DNA of 64,000 bases from the NCBI RefSeq assembly GCF_001524445.2, contig NZ_CP013417.1, positions 3,720,001 to 3,784,000 on the forward strand, written 5' to 3'. Shown here one piece after another: positions 27,142 to 37,641 of this stretch. The notes beneath the pieces were generated by a model. It did no database searches. It was not told the DNA's origin and saw nothing but the letters and a program-made list of their open reading frames with translations. The position numbers and the translations under genes were made by a program. How positions within the stretch are numbered: the first letter of the stretch is position 1; the number at the start of each line of letters is the position of its first letter. Source of the DNA: Burkholderia savannae (GTDB lineage Bacteria > Pseudomonadota > Gammaproteobacteria > Burkholderiales > Burkholderiaceae).

Positions 27142-29547
27142 ATGCACGACGCACATGTCCATCACGATCACGACCACGGCGCGAACGAACGGCGCGACGC
27201 GGCGACGCCCGGCGCAACGGCCGTCGATCCGGTCTGCGGAATGAAGGTGCCGATCGACACGCAACGTCGACACGACTATCAGGGCCTCACGTATCGCTTC
27301 TGCAGCGACAAGTGCCTGACGGCGTTTCGCGCATCGCCGCAACGATTCGTCGGGATGCCGAAGCAGCCGGCCGGCGAAGCCGCGGCGAAGCCGGGCACGA
27401 TCTACACGTGCCCGATGCACCCGCAGATACGCGCGCGCGCGCCGGGCGACTGCCCGATCTGCGGCATGGCGCTCGAGCCGCTCGCGCCGGGCGCCGGCGA
27501 CGAGAGAAACCCAGAGCTCGAATCGATGACGAAGCGCTTCTGGGTCGGGCTCGTGCTGTCGGTGCCGCTCGTGCTGATGACGATGGGCAGGATGGCGCTG
27601 CCGTTCGACATCGGCGCCGTGATCGACGCGCTGTTCGCGCACTGGCCGCTGCCGCACTGGCTGGCGGCGTCGTGGTCGCAATACGCGCAGGCGGCGCTCG
27701 CGACGCCGGTCGTACTGTGGGGCGGCTGGCCGTTTCTCGTGCGCGGCTGGAAGTCCTTCGCGGCGTGGCGATTGAACATGTTCAGCCTGATCGGGCTCGG
27801 CGTCTCGGCGACCTACCTGTTCAGCGCGTTCGCGCTGCTCTTCCCCCGCGCGCTTCCGCAGGCGTTCCGCAGCGGCCATGACATCCCGCTCTATTTCGAG
27901 GCGGCGGCCGCGATCGTGACGCTCGTGCTGCTCGGCCAGGTGCTCGAGCTGCGCGCGCGCTCGCGCACCTCGAGCGCGATCCGCGATCTGCTGCAGCTCG
28001 CGCCGCACACGGCGGTGCGCGTGAAGCCCGACGGCATCGAGGAAACCGTGCCGCTGGACGCGGTCGTCGTCGGCGACACGCTGCGCGTGAAGCCCGGCTC
28101 GAAGGTGCCGGTCGACGGCGTCGTCGTCGAAGGGCACTCGAGCGTCGACGAATCGATGATCACCGGCGAACCGATGCCGGCCGAGAAGACGGAGGGCAGC
28201 GCGGTGACCGGCGCGACCGTCAACCAGACGGGCACGTTCGTGATGCGCGCGGAGAAAGTGGGCGCCGACACGCTGCTCGCGCGCATCGTGCAGATGGTCG
28301 CCGAGGCGGCACGCTCGCGCGCGCCGATCCAGAAGCTCGCCGATCAGGTGTCCGGATGGTTCGTGCTCGCCGTCATCGCGCTCGCCGCAATCGCGTTCGC
28401 CGCGTGGGCGGCACTCGGTCCGGCTCCCGCGCTCGCGAACGCGCTCGTCGTCGCGATCAGCGTGCTCATCATCGCGTGCCCGTGCGCGCTCGGCCTCGCG
28501 ACGCCCGTGTCGATCATCGTCGGCGTCGGCCGAGGCGCGCGCGAAGGCGTGCTCATCAAGGATGCCGAAGCATTGGAGCTGATGGAGAAAGTCGATACGG
28601 TCGTCGTCGACAAAACCGGCACGCTGACGGAAGGCCGGCCGCGCGTGCAGACGGTCGTCGCGCTCGATCCGCATCGCGAGCACGCCCTGATCGGCTACGC
28701 GGCCAGCCTCGAAGGCGCGAGCGAGCATCCGCTCGCGCAGGCGATCGTCGAGCATGCGAAGCAGGCGGGCGCCGCGCGCGCGCCGGTCGAATCGTTCGAT
28801 TCGGTGCCCGGCAAGGGCGTGAAAGGCGTGATCGACGGGCAGGCGGTCGCGCTCGGCAATGCGCGTCTGATGGCGGATCTCGCCGTGGACTGCGCGTGGG
28901 TCGAAACGGATTCGAACCGCCTGCGCGAAGCCGGCCAGACCGTGATGTACGTCGCGATCGACGGGCGGCTCGCGGGCTACGTCGGGCTCGCCGATCCGAT
29001 CAAGGAGACGACGCCGGAGGCCGTGCGGCTGCTCAAGGCATCGGGCGCGAGCATCGTGATGTTGACGGGCGACAATCTCGTCACCGCGAACGCGGTCGCG
29101 AAAGCGCTGTCGCTCGACGGCGTGAAGGCGGGCGTGCTGCCCGCCGACAAATACGCGTACGTGCAGGCGCTGCAGCGGCAGGGGCACGTCGTCGCGATGG
29201 CGGGCGACGGCGTCAACGATGCGCCGGCGCTCGCGCAGGCGAACGTCGGCATTGCGATGGGCACGGGCACCGACGTCGCGATGAACAGCGCCCGGATCGT
29301 GCTCGTGAAGGGCGATCTGCGCGGCATCGCGCGGGCGCGCGCGCTCAGCGTCGCGACGATGACGAACATCCGGCAAAACCTGTTCTTCGCGTTCGTCTAC
29401 AACGCGCTCGGCGTTCCGGTCGCGGCGGGCGTGCTGTATCCGTGGTTCGGCGTCACGCTGAGCCCGATCCTCGCGAGCGCCGCGATGGCGGCAAGCTCGG
29501 TGTCGGTCATCGGCAACGCGCTGCGGCTGCGTCGCGCGAAAACCTGA
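27142..29547 (+). CDS. copA: copper-translocating P-type ATPase with YHS and metal-binding N-terminus
   Basis: An 801-residue P1B-type ATPase. The N-terminus is His-rich ([12 protein letters not shown]). A YHS domain ([10 protein letters not shown]32) follows, then a heavy-metal-binding segment [22 protein letters not shown] near 90-115; the usual HMA domains are absent. The metal site CPC is at 446-448, the phosphorylated Asp is D490 in DKTGTLTEG, and GDGVNDAPA begins near 688. [16 protein letters not shown] near the end is typical of copper exporters. AGGAG precedes the start. YHS-bearing copper ATPases are known for export or for oxidase assembly; the FNR-like box upstream favours a link to low oxygen. 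Confidence 0.93.
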   Translation: MHDAHVHHDHDHGANERRDAATPGATAVDPVCGMKVPIDTQRRHDYQGLTYRFCSDKCLTAFRASPQRFVGMPKQPAGEAAAKPGTIYTCPMHPQIRARAPGDCPICGMALEPLAPGAGDERNPELESMTKRFWVGLVLSVPLVLMTMGRMALPFDIGAVIDALFAHWPLPHWLAASWSQYAQAALATPVVLWGGWPFLVRGWKSFAAWRLNMFSLIGLGVSATYLFSAFALLFPRALPQAFRSGHDIPLYFEAAAAIVTLVLLGQVLELRARSRTSSAIRDLLQLAPHTAVRVKPDGIEETVPLDAVVVGDTLRVKPGSKVPVDGVVVEGHSSVDESMITGEPMPAEKTEGSAVTGATVNQTGTFVMRAEKVGADTLLARIVQMVAEAARSRAPIQKLADQVSGWFVLAVIALAAIAFAAWAALGPAPALANALVVAISVLIIACPCALGLATPVSIIVGVGRGAREGVLIKDAEALELMEKVDTVVVDKTGTLTEGRPRVQTVVALDPHREHALIGYAASLEGASEHPLAQAIVEHAKQAGAARAPVESFDSVPGKGVKGVIDGQAVALGNARLMADLAVDCAWVETDSNRLREAGQTVMYVAIDGRLAGYVGLADPIKETTPEAVRLLKASGASIVMLTGDNLVTANAVAKALSLDGVKAGVLPADKYAYVQALQRQGHVVAMAGDGVNDAPALAQANVGIAMGTGTDVAMNSARIVLVKGDLRGIARARALSVATMTNIRQNLFFAFVYNALGVPVAAGVLYPWFGVTLSPILASAAMAASSVSVIGNALRLRRAKT

Positions 29548-29555
29548 GCGGGCGG

Positions 29556-29587
29556 CGGTGCACGGCGGCGCGCGCCGCCGTGCACCG
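29556..29587. terminator. 32-bp perfect palindrome between convergent genes
   Basis: A perfect inverted repeat with 16-bp arms (CGGTGCACGGCGGCGC and its complement) and no loop bases. It starts 9 bp after the copA stop and ends about 40 bp from the stop of the opposing HMA gene. It probably acts as a bidirectional terminator. Confidence 0.7.
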
Positions 29588-29625
29588 ATCCCGCGAGTCA
29601 ACGCGGTGTCAACCCCGTGCGTCGC

Positions 29626-29826
29626 TCACGGCGCGACGACAACCGGATGGAACCCGGCAGTTTCGACGATGGCGACCACGCGCTCGACACCGAGCGTCGA
29701 GCCGACTTCGACCGCTTTCGACGCGATGTCGACGGAAACGGTCGCGGCAGGATCGACGGCCGTGATCGCTTGCGTGATCGCGTTCGCGCAGCCGCCGCAC
29801 GACATGTCTTTCACTTCGAGTTTCAT
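29626..29826 (-). CDS. HMA-domain copper chaperone (CopZ-like)
   Basis: A 66-residue cytosolic protein consisting of one heavy-metal-associated domain. The metal-binding motif is DMSCGGCAN (CxxC), and the domain runs KLEVKDM...VSVDIASKAVEV...VVAIVETAGFHPVVV. ATG 29826 follows GGAGAAGC. It is convergent with the copper ATPase, which lacks its own HMA domains, so this small protein plausibly delivers Cu(I) to it. Confidence 0.93.
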   Translation of the reverse strand: MKLEVKDMSCGGCANAITQAITAVDPAATVSVDIASKAVEVGSTLGVERVVAIVETAGFHPVVVAP

Positions 29827-29895
29827 GCTGCTTCTCCAAAAGGATGTGAGGCGATCGGAGGATGCATCTTCCCACTGTGGGAAGGTCAAGCGCTG

Positions 29896-29965
29896 GGGTG
29901 TGAGGTGATCGGGTGTGAGGTGATCGGGTGTTCGGGTGTTCGGGTGTTCGGGCAGTCGGGCAGTC
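29896..29965 (+). repeat. compound tandem repeat (15-bp x2, 8-bp x3, 8-bp x2)
   Basis: Two copies of GGGTGTGAGGTGATC are followed by three of GGGTGTTC and two of GGGCAGTC, all contiguous. It lies in the 352-bp gap between the HMA chaperone start (29826) and the end of the next gene (30179). No gene was recognised in that gap. Confidence 0.9.
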
Positions 29966-30178
29966 GAAGCACGGTCGCACGGCCAATCGAACGCGAGCCC
30001 CAACGCCGACTCAAACGCGACCACCAACCGCACTACGCGCTCGACGCGGTCGCGGCGATCCCGGTGCACGATCCGCGCGCCGCGTCACGTTCCGGCGGCG
30101 CACGATCGCCACGATCGACGGGATCGACGCATGTCGCATTCCCGACATTCGCCGAGACCGCCGCGCCGCCCCCGTACG

Positions 30179-30904
30179 TCAACGCTGCGCCGGCGCCTGG
30201 CAGAGCGCGAGATTGTGCAGGATCGCGTCGCCCGTCGACTTGTAGTTGTCGGCATCGCAGGGCGGAAGGCCGAACGCCTCGCTGTGCTCCTGCTGCGCGC
30301 GGTAGGCGATCGTATCGGACAGCACGGCCACGCATTGCGCGCGATCGCCGCGGTGATATTCCGTGAGCGCCAGATCGCTCTTCGCCCGGTCCAGCTCGAT
30401 CCAGTCCATGAAGCCGCTGCACTCGGCGAGCAGCGACGTGAGCGTCGCGCGCGCCGCGCCGTAATCGTGCGCCGCGTATTGCCGGTGCGATCGCTCGGTG
30501 CGCACGGCCCGCGACTGATCCGCGCACGCGGCGGGCGGACGCCGGTATTCGCCGTCGAACGACGCGCGCATCCCGCAAAAATCCCGGCACGCTTCGGAGC
30601 CCGACGTATCCAGCTTGACGACGCCCTGCCCGCCGGACACCGCGATCCGGCAGACATTGCCGCCGTCGTTCGCGACGCCGACGCGCCCCTTGAACGTGCC
30701 GCTCAACGCGCAGGTATGGCAGTTGCCGCCTATCGTTTCGATGTTGAAGGTATTGCCCTTGACGGTCAGCACGCCGTGCGCGCTTCCGCCTTCGACGTAC
30801 AGATAGCGGCCCGCGTCCACCGCGGAGCCGGCGGCGAGCGCCGCGACGCTCGCCGACATCGCGGCCGCCGCGACCGTTGCTCGCATGCGGATTCCCCAGT
30901 TCAT
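30179..30904 (-). CDS. secreted cysteine-rich hypothetical protein
   Basis: A 241-residue exported protein with a signal peptide ending in AALAAGSA. The mature region contains about ten cysteines in pairs (NCHTCALSG, EACRDFCGM, ACADQ, ECSGF, QCVAV, PPCDAD, LCQAPAQ), suggesting several disulfides. The second half looks helical and repeat-like (TSLLAECSGFMDWIELDRAKSDLAL). The N-terminal half, GRYLYVEGGSAHGVLTVKGNTFNIETIGGNCHTC, resembles a small beta-domain. I do not recognise the family. Start ATG 30904 has an AAAGGGGAAC ribosome binding site. It lies 80 bp downstream of a membrane protein gene on the same strand. Confidence 0.7.
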   Translation of the reverse strand: MNWGIRMRATVAAAAMSASVAALAAGSAVDAGRYLYVEGGSAHGVLTVKGNTFNIETIGGNCHTCALSGTFKGRVGVANDGGNVCRIAVSGGQGVVKLDTSGSEACRDFCGMRASFDGEYRRPPAACADQSRAVRTERSHRQYAAHDYGAARATLTSLLAECSGFMDWIELDRAKSDLALTEYHRGDRAQCVAVLSDTIAYRAQQEHSEAFGLPPCDADNYKSTGDAILHNLALCQAPAQR

Positions 30905-30984
30905 ACGTTCCCCTTTCATCGAATTGCCGTGCAACGCGCATGCGCGGCGGCGAATCGCGCGCGCCGGTCGCGACGCGCGCGGCG

Positions 30985-31488
30985 TCACGCCGATTCGCCC
31001 GCCTGCAGCCGCAGCCGCCGCGCCTGCCGCGGCAACACGACGTACATGCCGGCCGCGATGTTCAGCACGAGGCCGATCGCCTGGCCGGCGAGCGGATGGC
31101 CGCCGTGGCGCAGCGGCATCGTCACCGCGCTGATCGGCAACGCGGCGAGCGTGGCCCAGCCGGCCGTCGTCAATCCGATCATCAGCGCCTGCCCGAACGA
31201 CAATCGGCCGGGCGCCGGCAATGCGTGCGCGGCGAACCCCATGCGCACCGTGTATCCGGTGATCGGCAGGCAAATCGCGAAACAGACGACGAAGATCACG
31301 AGCGCGAGCGCCATCGCCTTGCCGCTCGGCGGCTGGCCGGCGACGGGAAGGGTTTGCCATATCGTCAAACCGACGATCGCCACGCCGAGAATCCACACCG
31401 GCACGCTCGCGAGCGTCTGGCGCCATATGCAGGACCACCACACCGACAGGCGTCGGCCGAGCGTCATCGACGGAAGCATCTGGAACAT
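30985..31488 (-). CDS. uncharacterised inner-membrane protein, four predicted helices
   Basis: A 167-residue protein with four hydrophobic segments (VPVWILGVAIVGLTIW, ALALVIFVVCFAICLPITGY, ALMIGLTTAGWATLAALPI, AIGLVLNIAAGMYVVL). It is reminiscent of DUF2798-type small membrane proteins, but I am not certain of the family. ATG 31488 follows GGGGGGTG; an in-frame ATG at 31500 is possible. The cysteine-rich exported protein follows on the same strand. Confidence 0.6.
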   Translation of the reverse strand: MFQMLPSMTLGRRLSVWWSCIWRQTLASVPVWILGVAIVGLTIWQTLPVAGQPPSGKAMALALVIFVVCFAICLPITGYTVRMGFAAHALPAPGRLSFGQALMIGLTTAGWATLAALPISAVTMPLRHGGHPLAGQAIGLVLNIAAGMYVVLPRQARRLRLQAGESA

Positions 31489-31716
31489 ATCACCCCCCAT
31501 TCTTGTTATCGGTTCTGCGAACGCGCGATCGCGGCGGCGTTAGACGGTTGATGCGTACGGCGGGCCGGCCTTCGCTCCGGCTCGGCGGCGCGGACAACGA
31601 AGCTGTCCGCGGCTTGGTGCGGCTCGGCGCGGCTTTACGCCGTTTCGCCTTCGCCGCGCGCCGCCCGCGCGATTGCGGCGCGGGCGTTTCATTCACGTCG
31701 GCCGCCCCGCTTGTTC

Positions 31717-31752
31717 GCGGCCGGGGGCGAACGTCGGTTCGCTCCCGGCCGC
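31717..31752 (-). terminator. terminator-like hairpin after argG
   Basis: 16-bp arms (GCGGCCGGGGGCGAAC / GTTCGCTCCCGGCCGC, one mismatch) with a 4-base loop begin about 28 bp past the argG stop. There is no U-tract. Confidence 0.6.
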
Positions 31753-31779
31753 GCGCGGCGGCAAGCGCACGCCAGGGCG

Positions 31780-33132
<1,353 letters not shown>

Positions 33133-33169
33133 TCAATCAGTTGGAAGGGGGAATTTGGCGGAATCCAAG

Positions 33170-33198
33170 AGTATCGGCTGTGCCTGATTATGAGGCAA
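33170..33198 (-). promoter_or_regulatory. predicted sigma-70 promoter of argG
   Basis: Read on the minus strand: TTGCCT (33198-33193), a 17-bp spacer, then GATACT (33175-33170), about 50 bp before the argG start. Both hexamers match the consensus at four of six positions. Confidence 0.45.
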
Positions 33199-33942
33199 GT
33201 CTCGCGCGCGGCGCGGCCGGCCGGAGATTCGGGGCGTTCGGCGCGGAGAATCGGCGGCCGTGCCGCGATTCGGCGGGCCGCGCGGGCGCGGCCGGAAGGC
33301 CGCCGCGGCCCGGCTGGAAGGGCTTTGCGGGGGATCGGCTAGGGATCTGCTCGGGATCGGCCGAGAGCGGGCGATGCGTCGCGCCTGGCTCGGCGATGCG
33401 CCTGCGGCTCGAACCATCCTGCGAGCGCTTTGCGGCGGCCAAAGGATTGGATTCGGCCGGGATCGATCGGCGGTTCGACTCGGACTCAACCCGAGTTCGA
33501 ATCGGGCTCGAGTCGAGTCCGAGTCGGGAGCGATCCGCGTTGGCTCCGCGTTCCGGGCGGAACCGGGCGGATTCGACGTGTCTTCCTGACGGTGATCGCA
33601 CAAGGCCCGAGAGCCGCTCAGCGGCACGGCAGCGGGCCGGCGGCCAGACATCCGTCGGCCCGCCGCGCCGGTCGACGCGGAAATCGGCCGCCGTCGAGCG
33701 CCGCCGACGCGCGTTCGGGCGTCAGGCACGTGGGCGCACGGAGCAGCCGATCGCCGAGCCCCGACCGACGCGCGTCCGAACCGGCCATGCCGACGCCGGC
33801 GGTCGGCCAAGCCGCGACGAGCACTCCTGGAACGAAATTCATCCGGCCGCCTTGTTTCAGATTTCACCGCGCGCCGCCCGTCGATAATCCCCGCACGCTG
33901 CAATGGCGAGGAATGGCGAGGAAGCGCGTCATGTGACGCCCG
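33199..33942. other. intergenic region with a long inverted repeat
   Basis: About 740 bp upstream of argG without a recognisable gene. At 33476-33487 and 33515-33526 perfect 12-bp arms (CGACTCGGACTC / GAGTCCGAGTCG) enclose 27 bp that contain a second, imperfect stem (CCCGAG/ATCGGG). The rest is low-complexity GC-rich sequence giving only shadow-like translations. Confidence 0.55.
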
Positions 33943-34128
33943 ATGCGCATCGAAATGTTCAACGATCGCGGCAAGAAAACGGCGATGGTCTCGATCGAAC
34001 AGGCGGCGGCGCTGCTCGATACCGAGGACGTGGATGCCGCGATCCGGTACCTGAGCCAGTTGCGCGCGTCGATGCGGCCGCGATTCCGGAAGTCCCGCCG
34101 CGCTCGCCGCAGTACGCGACGAAAATAA
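33943..34128 (+). CDS. possible small hypothetical protein
   Basis: A 61-codon frame with a plausible N-terminal half (MRIEMFNDRGKKTAMVSIEQAAALLDTEDVDAAIRYLSQLRASM), then an Arg-rich end. The first 45 residues look protein-like, with a helix-prone AAALLDTEDVDAAIRYL. There is no strong ribosome binding site. It could be a real small gene or a remnant in this decayed patch. Confidence 0.35.
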   Translation: MRIEMFNDRGKKTAMVSIEQAAALLDTEDVDAAIRYLSQLRASMRPRFRKSRRARRSTRRK

Positions 34129-34259
34129 AGCCATGCTGGCACATCGAAAAGCACCGCCGTACGACGGCGCCGTTTTGTTCGTGCAGCGCACCGAGCTCGG
34201 CCGGGCGAGCTTAGCGTTGCCGACGCATAGCCTCGCGAAGCTGCACGAATCGCTCACGC

Positions 34260-34461
34260 GCCATCTCGAGTCGGAGCAGTCGATGATCCGCACGATTCGC
34301 GGCTACGGCATCGTGAAGATCTGCTTCCAGCCGGGCGTGACATCCGCACGGCCGCCGCGCACGTGGCGTCGGCATCGCAGACCGTGCTCAAGCAGATGCC
34401 GCCCGGCACGACGCCGCCGCCGATTCTGAACGGCAACGCGTCGACGGTGCCCGTGCCGTAG
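34260..34461 (+). pseudogene. remnant of an RND efflux permease, frameshifted
   Basis: One frame reads HLESEQSMIRTIRGYGIVKICFQPGV, then a one-base loss near 34341 shifts to DIRTAAAHVASASQTVLKQM, PPGTTPPPILNGNASTVPVP and a stop at 34459-34461. Together these match the porter-domain stretch of AcrB/Mdt/HAE RND pumps (VKI-FQPG-D-R-A-AQV-A-SQTVLKQMPPGTTPP-IL-YNAS-VP). Only about 67 codons remain of a roughly 1000-residue protein, so it is a decayed fragment. Confidence 0.75.
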
Positions 34462-34813
34462 ATCGGCGAAGTCGCGCGCGAGCAGGAGCGTGTCGCCGTT
34501 CGCGCACTTCGGCCGTCGCGCGCACGACAGGCGCGACCTGATCGCCCCCGGTCTTCAGCGCATGATCGAGCGTCGTTCCTTCGCGATACGCCGCCGGCAC
34601 AGGCGGAAACGCGAGCACGCCGCCCGCGATATGCGCGCCGTTCGCCGGAAAGAAGCCGTAATAGTTCGCGTACATCCGCTCGTGATCGAGCCGGTGATGA
34701 ATCGCGTCGGCGGTTTCGCCGTCAGGCATCGCATTGCGTTGCAATAGATCATCTACCAGTCGATCACGCGCGACATCGGCCTCGCGCTTCATGTCGTACG
34801 TGATCGCCGTCAC
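34388..34813 (-). pseudogene. possible degraded open reading frame
   Basis: The first 100 codons on the minus strand (MTAITYDMKREADVARDRLVDDLLQRNAM, then MYANYYGFFPANGAHIAGGVLAFPPVPAAYREGTTLDHALKTGGDQV) have ordinary protein composition. The remainder becomes Arg/Ala-rich and overlaps the RND remnant on the other strand. I do not recognise the protein part. It may be the intact N-terminus of a gene truncated by the same rearrangement. Confidence 0.35.
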
Positions 34814-34840
34814 GATGCGCCGCGCGCGCAGTGAACCGCA

Positions 34841-35083
34841 TCAGCCCGCCGCGCGCTGTCCCTTTCCAGTCGCGCCCCGATCGCCGCACGTGCGCGCGGA
34901 CGCATTCGCAGGCGCTTTGCAAGCGCCACCGGCAGCATCGGCCGCGCGCCGTTCGCTTTCGATGGCCTTCCGTATCAGCGTCACGTCGGCGATCGGGCCG
35001 CCTTCGCCCTGCACCTTTGCGTACGACATCGCCGGCGCGAACAAACTGGCCGCCAGCACCATTGCGCTCACCGTCCGCTTCAT
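34841..35083 (-). CDS. small secreted hypothetical protein
   Basis: An 80-residue protein with a good signal peptide (MKRTVSAMVLAASLFAPAMSYAK). A short mature part follows: VQGEGGPIADVTLIRKAIESERRAADAAGG, then a low-complexity end. ATG 35083 is favoured because it begins the signal peptide; the open frame upstream is not protein-like. The C-terminus may be altered by decay in this region. No family recognised. Confidence 0.55.
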   Translation of the reverse strand: MKRTVSAMVLAASLFAPAMSYAKVQGEGGPIADVTLIRKAIESERRAADAAGGACKAPANASARTCGDRGATGKGQRAAG

Positions 35084-35413
35084 CGCCAACCCCACTCTCG
35101 TCTCGTCGGTTCGTTGCCCGTCGCACCGCACACACGGGGCATACGTTGCGTGCGCCATCCGTGAACCCGACGATAGCAACGCGCACAAGACGTTTCGCGA
35201 ACAGCGGCATGAACAATTATTTAGATATCCGCTCTAAATCTCAAGGCACTGTTTCGCGGATGCGCGTGGATGAAACTCGCGTCACTCGTGCGTTGCCGTT
35301 TCGACACATCGCGACGCTTAAGCCTTCATTCCGCGATCGGCGCCTCGGCCGGCATCGCCGGGCAATCCAACGGCTGCCCGAATCGGAGCATCGAATACAT
35401 GAAGGAGTCGCAG

Positions 35414-35719
35414 ATGAAATTCCCGGTCTGCACGCTCGCCTGCACGTTCGCGCTGACGCTCGGCGCCGCCGCGCACGCCGCGCCGAAGCTCACGCCCGCG
35501 CAATGTTCGGACTACCCGTTCGCGCACACGAACGGGCCCGTCACGCGAGCGCAATTGATGAACGAATTGTCCGAACTGGAATCGGTCGGCTACAACCCTT
35601 CCGCCGGCGACGAGAACGGCTACCCCGACGACATCGACGATGCGCAGCAAAAGCTGATGCAGAAATATCAGACGGATTGCGTCGGCGCGGGCGGCTCGAT
35701 CTCGTCGAACGGCAACTGA
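35414..35719 (+). CDS. DUF4148 family small periplasmic protein
   Basis: A 101-residue protein: signal peptide (FPVCTLACTFALTLGAAAHAA), then the DUF4148 pattern VTRAQLMNELSELESVGYNPS followed by YPDDIDDAQQKLMQK. This family is expanded in Burkholderiales and has no known function. AAGGAG lies 7 bp before ATG 35414. An in-frame ATG at 35399 overlaps the ribosome binding site and is less likely. Confidence 0.82.
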   Translation: MKFPVCTLACTFALTLGAAAHAAPKLTPAQCSDYPFAHTNGPVTRAQLMNELSELESVGYNPSAGDENGYPDDIDDAQQKLMQKYQTDCVGAGGSISSNGN

Positions 35720-35793
35720 CGGCGGTGCGTACGCCCGCGCATGCCGTTACCCGCGGCACGGTGCGGCGGCCCGAGCGGCCGCGTGTGCGATCC

Positions 35794-35856
35794 GCCGCCC
35801 GCCGCCCGCCGCCCGTCGCACGTCGCACGTCGCACGTCGCACGTCGCACGTCGCAC
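35794..35856 (+). repeat. heptanucleotide tandem repeat (GCCGCCC x3, GTCGCAC x6)
   Basis: Nine 7-bp units in two blocks lie between the convergent ends of the DUF4148 gene and gor, 17 bp from the gor stop codon. A repeat unit not divisible by three is consistent with a non-coding position. Confidence 0.92.
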
Positions 35857-35872
35857 ATCGCGCGAGCGCGCG

Positions 35873-37234
35873 TCACGCGTCGTCCGGTTCCTTCTGCCGC
35901 AGCGTGACGAATTCCTCGGCGGCGGTCGGATGGATGCCGACCGTCTCGTCGAATTGCGCCTTCGTCGCGCCTGCGCGAATCGCGATCGCGACGCCCTGGA
36001 TGATTTCCGCCGCATCGCGCCCGACCATGTGCGCGCCGACCACGCGCTGGCTGTCGCGCGCGACGACGAGCTTCATGAACGTCTTCTCGTCGCGGCCGGA
36101 CAGCGTGTGCCGCAGCGCGCGAAACGACGTCTTGTAGATGTCGAGCGCGCCGAACTCGGCGCGCGCGTCCGCCTCGGTGAGCCCGACCGTCGCGACCTCC
36201 GGCTGGCTGAACACGGCGGAAGGAATGTACCGATGGTCGGCCGCGATCCGCTTGCCGCCGAACAGGTTCGCCGCGAGCAGCATGGCGTCGCGCGTCGCGA
36301 CGGGCGTGAGTTGCGGACGGGCGGTGACGTCGCCGATCGCGTGGATCGACGGCGCCGTCGTCGTCGAATACGCATCGACTTCGATCGCGCCGCGCGCATC
36401 GCGCGCGACGCCGGCCGCCTCGAGCCCGAGCGCGTCGCAATTCGCGACGCGCCCCGTCGCGTACAGCACCGCGTCGTACGGCCCGTACGCGCCCGTCGCG
36501 AGCTTGAGCGTCAGCGCGCCGTCGGCGCCGCGCTCGATCGCCTCGACGCTCGAGCGCGTGTGGATCGCGACGCCGTGCTTCGTCATCTCGTCGTGCAGCA
36601 CGCGCCGCACGTCGTCGTCGAAGCCGCGCAGGATCTGCTCGCCGCGATAGAACAGGTCGACGTCGGCGCCGAGCCCGTCGAAGATGCCCGCGAACTCGAC
36701 CGCGATGTAACCGCCGCCGACGATCGCGATCCGCCCGGGCAGCTCGGGCAGGCTGAGCGCCTCGCGCGACGTGATCGCGTGCTCGATGCCGGGAATCGGC
36801 GGCATGACGGGCCGCGAGCCCGTCGCGACGCCGATGTGCCGCGCGGTAACGCGGCGCCCCGCGACGTCGACCGTGTGCGCGTCGACGAGCGTCGCGCGCC
36901 CCGCATGGATCTCGACGCCCGATTTGTTCAGCAGATCGACGTAGACGCCGCTCAGGCGCGCGATCTCGCGATCCTTCGCTTCGATGAGCGTCGGCCACGA
37001 GAACAAACCGATGTCGAAGGTCCAGCCGAAGCCGGCCGCATCCTCGACGTCATGGCCGTAATGCGATGCATAGACAAGCAGTTTTTTCGGAATGCATCCG
37101 CGCAGCACGCAGGTGCCGCCGATCTGCTCTTCCTCGGCGATGCCGACGCGCGCACCGTAGGATGCCGCGACCCGGCCGAGGCGCACGCCGCCCGAGCCCG
37201 CGCCGATGACAAAGAGATCGTAATCGAATTCCAT
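35873..37234 (-). CDS. gor: glutathione-disulfide reductase
   Basis: A 453-residue FAD/NADPH flavoenzyme reducing oxidised glutathione. Features: N-terminal FAD motif VIGAGSGGVRLGR; redox-active disulfide in GGTCVLRGCIPKK (C42 and C47); NADPH motif AIVGGGYIAVEFAGIF; and the C-terminal active-site HPTAAEEFVT. The CVLRGC form resembles the plant/proteobacterial GR subgroup. It is monocistronic and convergent with the DUF4148 gene. Confidence 0.93.
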   Translation of the reverse strand: MEFDYDLFVIGAGSGGVRLGRVAASYGARVGIAEEEQIGGTCVLRGCIPKKLLVYASHYGHDVEDAAGFGWTFDIGLFSWPTLIEAKDREIARLSGVYVDLLNKSGVEIHAGRATLVDAHTVDVAGRRVTARHIGVATGSRPVMPPIPGIEHAITSREALSLPELPGRIAIVGGGYIAVEFAGIFDGLGADVDLFYRGEQILRGFDDDVRRVLHDEMTKHGVAIHTRSSVEAIERGADGALTLKLATGAYGPYDAVLYATGRVANCDALGLEAAGVARDARGAIEVDAYSTTTAPSIHAIGDVTARPQLTPVATRDAMLLAANLFGGKRIAADHRYIPSAVFSQPEVATVGLTEADARAEFGALDIYKTSFRALRHTLSGRDEKTFMKLVVARDSQRVVGAHMVGRDAAEIIQGVAIAIRAGATKAQFDETVGIHPTAAEEFVTLRQKEPDDA

Positions 37235-37348
37235 GGCGTCGCCTGATCAAAGCCTCGATGACCCGACGATAGCAAGATTTCGCCTTTCGTGCGGCCGCGA
37301 GCGCGCGTACTGTCATGCACCGCAATCATCTGTGGATTGCGCGCGGCG

Positions 37349-37379
37349 AAAAAAAAGCGGAAGGCGATGCCTTCCGCTT
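37349..37379 (-). terminator. rho-independent terminator
   Basis: Perfect 11-bp arms (AAGCGGAAGGC / GCCTTCCGCTT) with a 3-base loop, followed on the minus strand by a run of eight T. It ends the small gene at 37417-37641. Confidence 0.85.
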
Positions 37380-37416
37380 CGTGTCGCGCGAGATGCCGGA
37401 TCTTCGCGCCGACGCG

Positions 37417-37641
37417 TCACGCCTGCGATGCGTCGCTGTCCGGCGCGGCGGCGTTCTCGCCGTCCGCCGCTTCGTCGTCCTTCTTTTTCTCGACGAGATT
37501 CTCGAGCGCCTCGGCGCCCTTGAAGCCGCCAACCGCGGCCGCGGCCTTCGTCAGCAGGCCGGCATCCGGATCGACCTTCTCGGCTGCCTCGACGGCCGCC
37601 ACCGCGCCTGCAATCTCACCTACCGTATTCAAGATTCCCAT
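37417..37641 (-). CDS. small hypothetical protein, acidic C-terminus
   Basis: A 74-residue protein, MGILNTVGEIAGAVAAVEAAEKVDP, then a Lys/Glu/Asp-rich tail (LVEKKKDDEAADGENAAAPDSDASQA). The Ala-rich first half could be an amphipathic or weak membrane helix. ATG 37641 or GTG 37650 could be the start. It is followed by a clear terminator, which supports a real transcription unit. No family recognised. Confidence 0.65.
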   Translation of the reverse strand: MGILNTVGEIAGAVAAVEAAEKVDPDAGLLTKAAAAVGGFKGAEALENLVEKKKDDEAADGENAAAPDSDASQA

